Below, one piece after another: positions 25,286-34,579 of a stretch of 64,000 nt of DNA. A program made the translations under genes and the position numbers. The notes under the pieces were generated by a model. It saw nothing but the letters and a program-made list of their open reading frames with translations, did not search any database and was not told the DNA's origin. The DNA is from Nitrococcus mobilis Nb-231 (lineage in GTDB: Bacteria; Pseudomonadota; Gammaproteobacteria; Nitrococcales; Nitrococcaceae): contig NZ_CH672427.1 of the NCBI RefSeq assembly GCF_000153205.1, forward strand, positions 1,706,326 to 1,770,325. The letters are read 5' to 3'. The number at the start of each line of letters is the position of its first letter. The first letter of the stretch is position 1.

Positions 25286-27222
25286 CCATCCCCTCCGACG
25301 GCCACCCGAGCATTGTCCACCGCAGAGTTCGTGGGTTGCTCGACGTTGCGGTAGGTTTGTTCGAGCATTAACAGTGTCCACATGAGCGCGCTGTGGTCCC
25401 GCCGCCCAGCCGTATGCTCGGCGACGATGCGCTCCAGGTAACGACGGTTGAACCAGCCCGTATCCGCGAGTCGCTCGCCGAGTAACGCCTCACGCGCCCG
25501 CTCACGCAAAGGTCCACGGAACCAGGCGGCCAAGGGCACCGCAAAACCCATCTTGCGACGGTAGAGAATGTCGTTCGAGAGCAGCGGTTGAAGGGCTTGC
25601 TTGAACAGATACTTACCCTCGCCATTCTGGAGCTTGAGCGACGGAGGCAATCCAGCCGCCCACTCCACGAATTCGTGGTCGAGGATCGGCACACGCACCT
25701 CCAGCGCGTGTGCCATGCTGGCACGGTCCACTTTGGTCAAAATATCGCCGGGCAAATAAGTCTTGAAATCGAGGTATTGAACTCGGGATAAAGGGTGAGC
25801 CGGCGCCTGCCGAGCATGCCGGCGCAAAACCTCGATGGCCCGATAACCGCCCAAGGCCCGGCGAAATTCATGGCTGAAAAGCGCGTATGACTGAGCCGCA
25901 TTGACTATAGAAACGCTATGAAAGTACCCCTCTACCGGATCCTGCGCCAGAGCCTGTAAAGTAGCCTTGGCGCGCAGTACGCGCGGGGCCCAATCGAGTT
26001 TGGGATACAGGCGACTCAATACCCCGAACAAGGACCGGCGTAGACTCAAAGGCAGTAACCCGCGTACCCGTTCCTCCCGCAGATACCAGAGATAGCGCCG
26101 GTAACCGGCAAAGGTCTCATCACCACCGTCCCCGGAGAGGACGACCTTAACCCCCTGGCGAGCGAGCTGACAGACCCGGTAAGTAGGCATAGCGGAACTG
26201 TCCGCAAAGGGCTCGTCATAAAGCCCGGCCAAGCATTCGACCAAGCTGAAATCATCCGGATCCACCTGCCGGACCCGGTGATCGGTGCCGTAGCGCCGGG
26301 CGACCTCGGCGGCATAGCGAGACTCGTCGAACTCCGCCTCGCCGAACGAGATCGATGCGGTGTGTATCGGGCGCCGACTCTCTCCCGCCATCATTGCCAC
26401 AACCGCGCTGGAATCGACCCCGCCGGAGAGGAAGGCACCGACCGGAACATCGGACACCAGGTGGCTGCCAACCGCCTCTCGCAGGCGCTCGCGCAGCTCG
26501 CCATCGGCCACGCTCTGCCCAGCGCTGCGGCGCTCGCTAAAATCGAGGTCCCAATACCGGCGCGGCTCGCCTACCGGGCAATCGGCCTTGATCGCAAGGG
26601 TATGGCCTGGGGGAAGCTTGAATGCGTGGCGATAGAGGGTTCGCGGCTCCGGTATATAGCCGTAGGCAAAATATTCCTCCACGGCCTCAGGGATGATCGT
26701 TCGCGGTAAATCCGGGTGGACGAGCAGCGCCTTGAGCTCAGAACCGAATAGTAGACGCCCTTCCGGCAATATGGCGTAATAGAGCGGTTTGATACCGATG
26801 CGATCGCGAGCAAGAAAAAGCGTGCGGCGGTTGCTATCCCAGACCGCGAAACCGAACATGCCGCGAAAACGTTCTACGCAGGCTTCACCCCACTCCTCCC
26901 AGCCATGTACGATCACCTCGGTATCGGTGCGGGTGCGAAAACGATGGCCGCGCGCGGCCAGTTCGGGAGCCAGCTCCTGGTAGTTGTAAATCTCGCCGTT
27001 GAAAACCACAGCGACCGAACCGTCTTCGTTGAACAATGGCTGATGGCCACCAGAAAGGTCGATTATCGATAATCGCCGATGGCCGAGACCCACCCGCGGT
27101 TCGACGTAAAGCCCACCGTCGTCCGGGCCCCGATGGAAAAGAGACTCATTCATCCGATGCAGGAGATCCCGATCAACCGAGCCCGCGTTTGCATAATGGA
27201 AAATCCCGACGATGCCGCACAC
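25282..27222 (-). CDS. XrtA-associated amidotransferase 1 (asparagine synthase-like)
   Basis: A 646-residue protein beginning MCGIVGIF, so Cys2 is the glutaminase nucleophile of a class II GATase domain (FNGEIYNYQEL about residue 74, GHRRLSIIDLSGGHQP). The synthetase domain has the PP-loop GAFLSGGVDSSAVVAMM (about 265) and VVLSGDGGDETFAGYRRY. It is typical in length and order for the exosortase A system-associated amidotransferase (TIGR03108 by memory). It probably amidates a sugar acid or aminoacyl group of the polymer rather than making free asparagine. It follows the stp2-type glycosyltransferase by 44 bases and overlaps the next gene by 4. Confidence 0.9.
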   Translation of the reverse strand: MCGIVGIFHYANAGSVDRDLLHRMNESLFHRGPDDGGLYVEPRVGLGHRRLSIIDLSGGHQPLFNEDGSVAVVFNGEIYNYQELAPELAARGHRFRTRTDTEVIVHGWEEWGEACVERFRGMFGFAVWDSNRRTLFLARDRIGIKPLYYAILPEGRLLFGSELKALLVHPDLPRTIIPEAVEEYFAYGYIPEPRTLYRHAFKLPPGHTLAIKADCPVGEPRRYWDLDFSERRSAGQSVADGELRERLREAVGSHLVSDVPVGAFLSGGVDSSAVVAMMAGESRRPIHTASISFGEAEFDESRYAAEVARRYGTDHRVRQVDPDDFSLVECLAGLYDEPFADSSAMPTYRVCQLARQGVKVVLSGDGGDETFAGYRRYLWYLREERVRGLLPLSLRRSLFGVLSRLYPKLDWAPRVLRAKATLQALAQDPVEGYFHSVSIVNAAQSYALFSHEFRRALGGYRAIEVLRRHARQAPAHPLSRVQYLDFKTYLPGDILTKVDRASMAHALEVRVPILDHEFVEWAAGLPPSLKLQNGEGKYLFKQALQPLLSNDILYRRKMGFAVPLAAWFRGPLRERAREALLGERLADTGWFNRRYLERIVAEHTAGRRDHSALMWTLLMLEQTYRNVEQPTNSAVDNARVAVGGDG

Positions 27223-27266
27223 TACACTGCTCTCACTCTTTCGATGAACGTTGTCGGCTCAGAAAA

Positions 27267-28481
27267 TCATCTCAACCTTGGTGGAATCGCTGCGGCCGGC
27301 CGGGTCTGCGTGCAATTAATTCCACGGCCCTCCAGAAGCGTTGCGTAAAGTTCCGCATAAGCGCCGACCATGGCATCAAGGCTGAAACGCTCTTCGGCAC
27401 GGCGGCGTCCGGCCAGCCCGTGGGTTCTAGCCAAGCCTGGATTCTCGAGATAGCCACGCATCGCATCCGCCAAAGCAAGCGGGCTCGCAGGCGGCACCAG
27501 GCGGCCCGTCACTCCGCCTTCTACCAGCTCCGGATTGCCGCCGACGGCCGTCGCCACAACCGGCAGACCGGTTGCCATGGCTTCCAGAATGGTGTTGGAA
27601 ATGCCCTCCGCTAACGACGGCAATACGAAGAGATCGAATCCGCGCAGCAACGCCGGTATATCAGCTCGGTTGCCGGCCAACCAGCACAGATGCCGAATAC
27701 CGCCTGCTTGCAGGACGCTTTCCAGTGCCTCCTGTAACGGTCCGGCGCCGACCACGACCAGCCGGGCACGCTCGGCCAGCGAAGGCTGGCTGCGCAACAG
27801 CTGCAAAAACGCCCGCGCGAGGTTCAACGGATCCTTGACCGCCTGCAAGCGCTCAACGGTACCGATCACGAAGACGCCGGCGGAGCCGAAGCGCTCGCTT
27901 ACCCAGGCTCGATCGATTTCGGGTCGGAAACGCTTGGTATCCACACCGTTATATATCTGGCTGATACGGGTCTTGGGGACGTTGATCCGCCGCTGCAGAT
28001 ACTCACTGATGTGCTGGGAAACGGCTACGTATCGATGTGTCAGCGGCCGCATTGCCCGGCGCAGCCGCTGGTTCTTGCGGCTGCGGGCAGCCACGTCGTC
28101 GGCCTCCCAACCGTGCTCGCCGTGTATCCTCACGGGTACCCCGGCAAGCAGCGCCGGTAATTGCGCCTCCAGCGTCGCCAGATTGCGGGTGTGCACAATG
28201 GCCGGCTGCAAAGTCCTGAAGGTGCGCCACAGCTTCAGATAGAGCGCCGGGTCTTTGCCCGGCTTTTTGTGCAACGCAATGCAATCGACATCCGGCCGTT
28301 CGATGCGCTGCCGGAATTCCGTAACATCGGTCAAAGATAGCACGCAGTGGTCAAAGGTTTCTGGTGGTAACCGATTGGTCAGATTAACGACACCGTTTTC
28401 CAAACCGCCGATGTCCAAGCGATACACGACATGCGCGATCAACGGGCGTCGACTCCGACTGCGCAGCGATGGCTCGTCCAA
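27267..28481 (-). CDS. XrtA-associated glycosyltransferase, stp2 type
   Basis: A 404-residue GT4 protein. The start region IAHVVYRLDIGGLENGVVNL matches the exosortase-associated family TIGR03088 as I recall it. IHGEHGWEADD is a family-like middle motif, and LPSLAEGISNTILEAMATGL followed by PVVATAVGGNPEL is the donor-sugar site. It begins one base after the exosortase gene stop, so translational coupling is likely. It acts in assembly of the lipid-linked oligosaccharide. Confidence 0.85.
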   Translation of the reverse strand: MDEPSLRSRSRRPLIAHVVYRLDIGGLENGVVNLTNRLPPETFDHCVLSLTDVTEFRQRIERPDVDCIALHKKPGKDPALYLKLWRTFRTLQPAIVHTRNLATLEAQLPALLAGVPVRIHGEHGWEADDVAARSRKNQRLRRAMRPLTHRYVAVSQHISEYLQRRINVPKTRISQIYNGVDTKRFRPEIDRAWVSERFGSAGVFVIGTVERLQAVKDPLNLARAFLQLLRSQPSLAERARLVVVGAGPLQEALESVLQAGGIRHLCWLAGNRADIPALLRGFDLFVLPSLAEGISNTILEAMATGLPVVATAVGGNPELVEGGVTGRLVPPASPLALADAMRGYLENPGLARTHGLAGRRRAEERFSLDAMVGAYAELYATLLEGRGINCTQTRPAAAIPPRLR

Positions 28482-28482
28482 C

Positions 28483-30105
28483 TCATCCCCCCACAGCCGC
28501 AGTCAGATTTTGTTCAATCGCTGGCAATGCCTCCTGAATGAAGGCAAGCACCTTTTGTTGGGGGTCAGGCTCGCTCTGGTCCACAGGGACATATACTGTG
28601 ACCAACGCCGCCGCATCGAAACGGGCCATGAGACGAGCCCCGAGCGTCAATGCCTTGGCTACAAGCTTGCTCGCGGTAAACTGTCCAGCAACCCAATACC
28701 AATGCCACACATCCAGATAACGCTCGTCGTTAGTGATCCGGGTCACGGGCACGGTCAGTGCCTGGCCATTCGTTAGCCTAATTGAACGTTGCCACTCGGC
28801 AACCCTATACCACTTGCCACGTGAAGTGTGTTTATTGAAAACGATTTCGTTCTCCCAGGCGATGAGCTCCGCTCCTTCCTCCTGATCACGGTAAAGCCCT
28901 ACATACAAGCCGATCGGGCCCGCCGAGCTCACATAGCTCTGAGCCCGCGCCTCGGTGAGGCCCGTGTAATGCGGAGCCCACTCGACGAAGGGCTTTGCTT
29001 GCGTCCGCCACCCCCGCAACTCTGCGGGAAGCGCCAACCCGGCACCTGTGGCCCTAGCCTGACTGGATTTCACATGAGTGACATAGAATGGCACGGCTGC
29101 CAGCAGGATGGCGACCAGTCCGATCAGCATCGCCATTCGGACCATAGCCGACCACTTCCCGCCGAGCGTGGCGGAATCCAACGGGTATTCGCGAAATCCA
29201 CCGACTCGATCGGGATACTCTTTGGTATCCGCAGTATCCTCCCGCCAAAAACCACCGATCCAAAATAAAATCAGCATCACCATCCCGAAAAAAACCCAGC
29301 CATAAATAATATGATCGATGCCGGTGGCAAGCCGCATGCTGCTGAGATGCCCAATCATCACAATGAGATAGGCACGCAGCCCATTGGCAATAATCGGGAC
29401 CACGATCGAGGCAAGAACAAAGAGCGCACGGCGCCCCCAACTACGATAGATTAAATAGGCGTAGAGGCAACCGAGCGTGAAAGAGGCGATCAGATAGCGC
29501 AGACCACTACACGCTTCGATGACCGACCAGGTCCCCGTCGGCAAGGTAAAGGTGAGCCCTTCGCGGTAAACGGGAACGCCGCTCAGTCGCACCAAAGTAA
29601 TCGCCCAGTCAGCGGTGAACTGCATGAGCGATGGCACCAAGAAATAGCCGAACGGCACAGCGAGCAGCAGAAAGAACAGCGGGAAACCGCAGGCCCGCAC
29701 CAACCGGGGTCCGGCAACCAACCAAACGCTCGTAATCAACATGGCCACGACCGCGTATTGCTGGACCAACTCCACGGTCGCGAGCTCACCCAGTATCCAT
29801 ACAAACCCTAGCGCAACCATGATAGGCACGGCCCATGCGTCCGGCCGAGGTACGATCTTGAGCAGCGCCTCGCGGCGGCGCCAGATCAGCCAGGCGCTAA
29901 TGGGGACGATGAAAAAACCGTGAGCATAGGTCTCAGCGTTTGCCCATTTATCAACAATGGACCAGAGGGTCTGATGAAACAGCCCCAGGATGAACAGCAC
30001 CAAGAGGGTAAGCCCCACTAAGTGGGGCAACCAGACATGGCGGACAGTAGCTAAAAGCAACTCATTGCGTCCGAGGCCAGGCGAGCGCTCCAGCTGAACG
30101 CTCAT
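28483..30105 (-). CDS. xrtA: Exosortase A fused to an EpsI domain
   Basis: About 540 residues from ATG 30105 (MSVQLERSPG). Residues 1-290 are the integral membrane exosortase with about eight hydrophobic segments. The catalytic Cys is in VIEACSGLRYLIASF (about C199), the conserved Arg in IANGLRAYLIV (about R244) and the His in GIDHIIYGWVF (about H265), all present. Residues about 310-540 form the EpsI-like extracytoplasmic domain (WAPHYTGLTEARAQSYVSS, GLYVGLYRDQEEGAELIAWE). XrtA is thought to cut PEP-CTERM proteins at the PEP motif and pass them to the surface polymer. One substrate gene is at 58178-59191. The stop of the upstream stp1-type gene overlaps its start. Confidence 0.95.
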   Translation of the reverse strand: MSVQLERSPGLGRNELLLATVRHVWLPHLVGLTLLVLFILGLFHQTLWSIVDKWANAETYAHGFFIVPISAWLIWRRREALLKIVPRPDAWAVPIMVALGFVWILGELATVELVQQYAVVAMLITSVWLVAGPRLVRACGFPLFFLLLAVPFGYFLVPSLMQFTADWAITLVRLSGVPVYREGLTFTLPTGTWSVIEACSGLRYLIASFTLGCLYAYLIYRSWGRRALFVLASIVVPIIANGLRAYLIVMIGHLSSMRLATGIDHIIYGWVFFGMVMLILFWIGGFWREDTADTKEYPDRVGGFREYPLDSATLGGKWSAMVRMAMLIGLVAILLAAVPFYVTHVKSSQARATGAGLALPAELRGWRTQAKPFVEWAPHYTGLTEARAQSYVSSAGPIGLYVGLYRDQEEGAELIAWENEIVFNKHTSRGKWYRVAEWQRSIRLTNGQALTVPVTRITNDERYLDVWHWYWVAGQFTASKLVAKALTLGARLMARFDAAALVTVYVPVDQSEPDPQQKVLAFIQEALPAIEQNLTAAVGG

Positions 30106-31436
30106 GAAATCAATCCTCCGCGAAGAGCAACCGGGCACGGCGTCCTTTCAGGACGATCATGGGCAACATTCGAGTGCCCGGGTGAACGCAACAACTCGAG
30201 CAGCCGCAACCCGGAAGACGCCCAGGTGTAATCCGTTTCGATCCGAGCCCGTCCCGCTTCGCCCATTTCTTTTGCGATCACCGGCGAGGTCATCAGATCG
30301 ATCACCCAGTTGGCAAAATCCGCTTCCCCATCCGCCATGGCGATCTCACGGCCGACCACAGCATCGAGCCCCGCCAGTGCAGCACTGGTACAGACCACCG
30401 GACGTCGCATCGCCATGGCTTCCAAGACCTTGTTCTGTATGCCACGAGCCATTCGCAATGGCGCCACCGCAAGCGTTGCATGGGCGAGATAGGGTCGCAC
30501 ATCGGCCACTCGTCCGGTTACGGCGACTCCGGGAAGACGCGCAAGCGCCTGCACCTTAGGCGCTGGCCGCCCGCCGACGATACAAAAACGCGCTCCACTT
30601 ACCACCGCTTGCACGCGCGGCAGAATCCCGCGGGCGAACCATACGACGGCTTCGACATTGGGGCGATAATCCATAACGCCGGTGAACACCATCACTGGGC
30701 CACCAGCGGAATAAGGGTCGGCATACTTCGCCTCGGGAGCAAAATAGTCGGTATCCACCCCATTACCCAGCCAGGCCGTCTTCTCCGCTTGCTCCGGCGC
30801 CATCCGCAGAAAGCACTCGGTCTCCGGTTTCGATACAAACAATACCGTGTCGAAATTCTCGGCCGCCGCACGTTCAAAGCGCGCCAGACGGCGCGCTTCC
30901 AAACGATAGAGCCAAGCCATGGGACCGCCCGCTTTGCCATATTGACGCCATTTCTCGGAATCCACATCGACATAGTCCGCCAGCGCAACCGAGGGGGGGC
31001 GGGGCGGATCGACCACCAGAGCCGAGCTAGACGGTTCCGGCCGCGCAGTTGCTCCCCCATGAGAAACGCGCGGGACGTATTGCGCCATCGCCGAGGAGTA
31101 GACGAGCATGTGCTGAATGCCGGAGGCGAGCTTGGCCTGCACCCAGCGCTGCAGCTCCGGACTGTAATAGTAGGCAAGGCTCAAGGAGTTTGAGCCCATC
31201 AGCGCCGCCAGCGCGCGTATTCTGGAGCGATTTGGGCGCAACTGCAGCAACTTGATCTCTGTGCATAAGTTCTCCAGAACCTGGAGACCATCGAAATCGG
31301 CCGGATCATCGACAAATGCACCCAAATGGATACGCCAATGCTGCGATAAAGTGCGCAACCAATGATACGCCCGGATTTTCTCCCCTTTGTTCGGGGGATA
31401 TGGAATGCGGTGGCTGAGAAAAAGCAAATCCTCCAT
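30102..31436 (-). CDS. XrtA-associated glycosyltransferase, stp1 type
   Basis: From ATG 31436 (MEDLLFLSHRIPYPPNKGEK) about 444 residues. The opening LFLSHRIPYPPNKGEKIRAY is the hallmark of the PEP-CTERM/EpsH1-associated sugar transferase family (TIGR03087 by memory). The C-terminal domain shows ARGIQNKVLEAMAMRRPVVC. The start is chosen because the FemAB gene ends at 31441, leaving 4 bases. It overlaps the exosortase start by 4 bases. Its role is repeat-unit assembly. Confidence 0.9.
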   Translation of the reverse strand: MEDLLFLSHRIPYPPNKGEKIRAYHWLRTLSQHWRIHLGAFVDDPADFDGLQVLENLCTEIKLLQLRPNRSRIRALAALMGSNSLSLAYYYSPELQRWVQAKLASGIQHMLVYSSAMAQYVPRVSHGGATARPEPSSSALVVDPPRPPSVALADYVDVDSEKWRQYGKAGGPMAWLYRLEARRLARFERAAAENFDTVLFVSKPETECFLRMAPEQAEKTAWLGNGVDTDYFAPEAKYADPYSAGGPVMVFTGVMDYRPNVEAVVWFARGILPRVQAVVSGARFCIVGGRPAPKVQALARLPGVAVTGRVADVRPYLAHATLAVAPLRMARGIQNKVLEAMAMRRPVVCTSAALAGLDAVVGREIAMADGEADFANWVIDLMTSPVIAKEMGEAGRARIETDYTWASSGLRLLELLRSPGHSNVAHDRPERTPCPVALRGGLIS

Positions 31437-31440
31437 AAGC

Positions 31441-32508
31441 CTACCCCAGGTTACGGACAATGTACGGCCCCAGCGCATTCACGACGGGTAGAGGCAAGCG
31501 TCGCCAGAGCGCTATGAACAGCCGGTATTTCGGGTTCATCGGGCTATTGTCCGGTAAAGCCGTAGCGCGTATCAGCCGGCACTCGTAATGCAACGGCTGG
31601 GGCTCGAATCCCCAGTGCTTCTTGAAATGATAGGAGCCAGCACCGCGTTTACTGCGACCAAAATCAAAAAAACGGTAGCCGCGCTCCCGAGCGCTTTCCA
31701 TCAGTTGCCAGTACATAAAATCGTTGCCCGCGAACTCCCGTGCTAGAGCGGTCCCTCCACCATAGAAAGGCAACACCTCATCACGAAAATAGAACGACAA
31801 CACACTGGCCACCAGCCGCTCGCCGTGACTCACGGTCAGCACATCGCAGCTGCGCCCAAAGGTCTCGCGTAGCAAATCGAAATAGCGGCGGGCAAATACC
31901 GGCGTTCCCAACTGGTGCACACTGTAGGAATAGGCCTGGAAGAAACGTTCGTTGTCGTCGTCGAATCGGCTCTGTAGCCCCGCACGCATGCCCTTGCGAA
32001 CCATCGCCCGTTGTTTGCGGGGGATGGCAGCCATATTTGCTTGCGAATCAGGTGCGATCCGACCGCGGAAAGTGACATAGAGATCCTTGGTGGGCCAATC
32101 CGGATGCATGGGTTTGCAATGCCGATATTCCAAATGCCCGACCCCGAGCCGTTCGGCCAGCACCTGCGCCGCCTTGTCCAAGGCATCAGCCGCCTGCTCG
32201 GTACTCGCGGCTATGCCCCCGTAAACCGCGAACGGCAACGAAATGAGCGCATCACCGAACAGACGACTGCGCAGCCGAGCCAGCGGCAGGACGCCCTCGA
32301 TCGAATCACCGTTTTCGGCCATCAGAAAATAAGTTGAATGCCCAAAAGCCCGCTCGATGATCTCTTTCCAACCCGCCCGGTGAAAGAAGGTGGCGCCTGG
32401 ACAGGCGTCGACGAAGGCGTCCCAACGCGTAATGTCCTGCGGGGTCAGTTCCATAATCCGCACGGTGGTCGACTCCGTACGCTCCACCGCTACAGCACGC
32501 ATATTCAA
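31441..32508 (-). CDS. FemAB-like XrtA/PEP-CTERM-associated protein
   Basis: A 355-residue GNAT-fold protein of the FemAB type: WDAFVDACPGATFFHRAGWK at the N-terminus, and LPFYGGGTALAREFAGNDFM followed by GYRFFDFGRSKRGAGSYHFK in the C-terminal GNAT half. FemAB enzymes transfer amino acids from aminoacyl-tRNA. In exosortase loci (TIGR03019-like) the target is unknown, perhaps an amino sugar of the polymer. It overlaps the deacetylase gene start-stop by 4 bases. Alternative start: ATG 32502 (MRAVAVERTES). Confidence 0.85.
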   Translation of the reverse strand: MNMRAVAVERTESTTVRIMELTPQDITRWDAFVDACPGATFFHRAGWKEIIERAFGHSTYFLMAENGDSIEGVLPLARLRSRLFGDALISLPFAVYGGIAASTEQAADALDKAAQVLAERLGVGHLEYRHCKPMHPDWPTKDLYVTFRGRIAPDSQANMAAIPRKQRAMVRKGMRAGLQSRFDDDNERFFQAYSYSVHQLGTPVFARRYFDLLRETFGRSCDVLTVSHGERLVASVLSFYFRDEVLPFYGGGTALAREFAGNDFMYWQLMESARERGYRFFDFGRSKRGAGSYHFKKHWGFEPQPLHYECRLIRATALPDNSPMNPKYRLFIALWRRLPLPVVNALGPYIVRNLG

Positions 32509-33395
32509 CCCCCTAGAAAGATCCGATCAATGCGATCCCAATGGAAGTCCCGCAGCAAACGCTGGAGACGGGATTGCATCCGGTGCAAGTTCACATAATG
32601 ACGAAAGCGCGTCTTCAGGCTTATCTTTGATGGGCGCGGCTGCTGTGGGTCGATCTCCCAGGGATGCAGGTAAAAAATAAACGGCCGCCCGTCGCAACGA
32701 TTGATCCGGCGCAGCGACCAATGACTGAGCGTATACGGCAACAGGCGAAAATAGCCACCACCGGCCGCCGGCCAATTCCGCCCCGCCAAGCGCAAAGTGG
32801 CCATCGGCAGCTCCAGAAACCCGCTGCCCGGGCGCGGCTTAAACGGCCAGCGCGGTGCCTGCGGCGAACCGTAGTGATCATGCGCGATCGGATAGAGGCT
32901 GGAGCTATACCGGTGGCCCGTTTCGAGCAGGCAATCCATAGCCCAAGGCGTGCGCTCGTCGATGGAAAAGCTGGGGGCACGGTAGCCGATGACGCGCACA
33001 CCGGCGCAGTCCTCCAAAATACCTTTAGCGCGAGCAAGATCCTGACGAAAGGCTTCAGCATCGAACTCGCTCACCCGTTGGTGATCGTAGCCGTGGCTAG
33101 CCAACTCGTGCCCCCCTGCAACCATGCGCCGCACCAGTTGCGGGTAGCGCTCGGCAATCCAACCCAGCGTGAAAAAAGTGACCTGGACCCCATGCTCGGC
33201 AAAAAGCTCGAGCAGAATACTCATATTGCGTTCGATCCGCGCCGGCCAATCATCCCAGTTTGTTCGTGACACGGTACCGGCAAAGGCCGAGACCTGAAAA
33301 TAATCCTCGACATCCACGCTCATGGCATTGCGCAGCCGAGAGCGAGCCGCTGACTCCCCTGCGCCGTACGCTTCGGAACGGACTAGGCTATCCAT
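32505..33395 (-). CDS. XrtA-associated polysaccharide deacetylase
   Basis: From ATG 33395 (MDSLVRSEAYG) about 296 residues. AMSVDVEDYFQVSAFAGTV carries the Asp pair of motif 1, and GGHELASHGYDHQRVSEF carries the HxxxH-type metal site. GVRVIGYRAPSFSIDERTPW is motif 3. This matches the exosortase-linked family TIGR03006 as I know it. It would remove N-acetyl groups during polymer maturation. The start is one base after the epimerase stop; earlier in-frame ATGs would overlap the epimerase by 70 bases. Confidence 0.9.
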   Translation of the reverse strand: MDSLVRSEAYGAGESAARSRLRNAMSVDVEDYFQVSAFAGTVSRTNWDDWPARIERNMSILLELFAEHGVQVTFFTLGWIAERYPQLVRRMVAGGHELASHGYDHQRVSEFDAEAFRQDLARAKGILEDCAGVRVIGYRAPSFSIDERTPWAMDCLLETGHRYSSSLYPIAHDHYGSPQAPRWPFKPRPGSGFLELPMATLRLAGRNWPAAGGGYFRLLPYTLSHWSLRRINRCDGRPFIFYLHPWEIDPQQPRPSKISLKTRFRHYVNLHRMQSRLQRLLRDFHWDRIDRIFLGG

Positions 33396-33396
33396 A

Positions 33397-34569
33397 TCAT
33401 GCGGTCCTTCGCTGTCGTTTTTTGAGCCAAAGTGCCACTTCTTTGGCAATACGTTCCGCGGCATGACCATCCCACCGCTCGGGAACCCGTCCCGACTTAC
33501 CGCCGGAGGCCAGGATTTGCTCTACATTTGCCAAAATGCGTGCCGAATCCGTGCCGACCACGGTATTCGTACCCTGCTCTACGGTGATCGGACGCTCGGT
33601 ATTCTCGCGCAACGTCAGGCAGGGGATACCCAGGGCGGTGGTTTCCTCCTGGAGGCCGCCGGAATCGGTTAACACGCACCTTGCCTCGCGCAACAGCCCC
33701 AGCATGGCCAGATAATCAAGCGGTGGCAGGGCGTGCACCCCCGGCTGGGCAAACCAGCCCTGCTGACCGATGGCCTCGACCCGTGCTCGCGTGCGCGGGT
33801 GGACGGGGAACACCACGGGTAGCCGCTCCGCGAGCTCGGCAAGGGTTTGCAGCAACCGGCAAAGGATTTCGGGGTCGTCCACATTGGACGGGCGATGCAG
33901 CGTCACGAGCGCATAACCCGACAGACACTGGCCACTCAAGGTCTGATCCGCCGGGATTGCTCGCGGGATGTGGCGCAACACCGAATCGATCATAACGTTG
34001 CCGGCGAAATGCACACGCTCCATGGAAATACCCTCGCGCGCAAGGTTCTCGGCGGCGGCCGCCTCCGTTGTGAATAGCAACTCGGCGAGTTGATCGGTCA
34101 GGACCCGGTTGATCTCCTCGGGCATCGTTCGATCGAAGCTACGCAAACCGGCCTCCACGTGAAACACCGGCACTCCTTTTTTGGCCGCCACCAGAGCGCA
34201 TGCCACAGTGGAGTTGACATCCCCGACGACTAATACGGCACCCGGGGCAAACTCATCCACTACCGGTTCGAACCGGCGCATAATTTCAGCCGTCTGCACG
34301 GCGTGCGAGCCCGAACCGACACCTAATGCGATTTCCGGCATCGGCAAGTCCAGGGCCTGGAAATGCTGATCGTTCATGGCCATATCGTAATGCTGGCCGG
34401 TGTGCACTAACCGGGTCGGTACACGAGGCTGCGCTCGTGCGAAAGCCTCCAGCAAAGGCGCCATCTTCATATAGTTGGGTCGGGCGCCGATAACACAGAG
34501 CACCTCCGGTAAGCTAGCACTGCCGACGGTCCACTGCTTAATACTCTGTGATTTATCGATGCCCTTCAT
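33397..34569 (-). CDS. wecB: UDP-N-acetylglucosamine 2-epimerase (non-hydrolysing)
   Basis: About 390 residues from ATG 34569 (MKGIDKSQS). Family motifs: CVIGARPNYMKMAPLLEAF, RLVHTGQHYD, VVGDVNSTVACALVAAKKG, HVEAGLRSFDRTMPEEINR, LTDSGGLQEETTALGIPCLT and VEQGTNTVVG. The enzyme interconverts UDP-GlcNAc and UDP-ManNAc, so the polymer likely contains ManNAc or a derivative. The more upstream start (34635) would run into the beta-barrel gene and is rejected. It lies 10 bases downstream of the beta-barrel gene. Confidence 0.92.
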   Translation of the reverse strand: MKGIDKSQSIKQWTVGSASLPEVLCVIGARPNYMKMAPLLEAFARAQPRVPTRLVHTGQHYDMAMNDQHFQALDLPMPEIALGVGSGSHAVQTAEIMRRFEPVVDEFAPGAVLVVGDVNSTVACALVAAKKGVPVFHVEAGLRSFDRTMPEEINRVLTDQLAELLFTTEAAAAENLAREGISMERVHFAGNVMIDSVLRHIPRAIPADQTLSGQCLSGYALVTLHRPSNVDDPEILCRLLQTLAELAERLPVVFPVHPRTRARVEAIGQQGWFAQPGVHALPPLDYLAMLGLLREARCVLTDSGGLQEETTALGIPCLTLRENTERPITVEQGTNTVVGTDSARILANVEQILASGGKSGRVPERWDGHAAERIAKEVALWLKKRQRRTA

Positions 34570-34579
34570 TTTAGCTCGT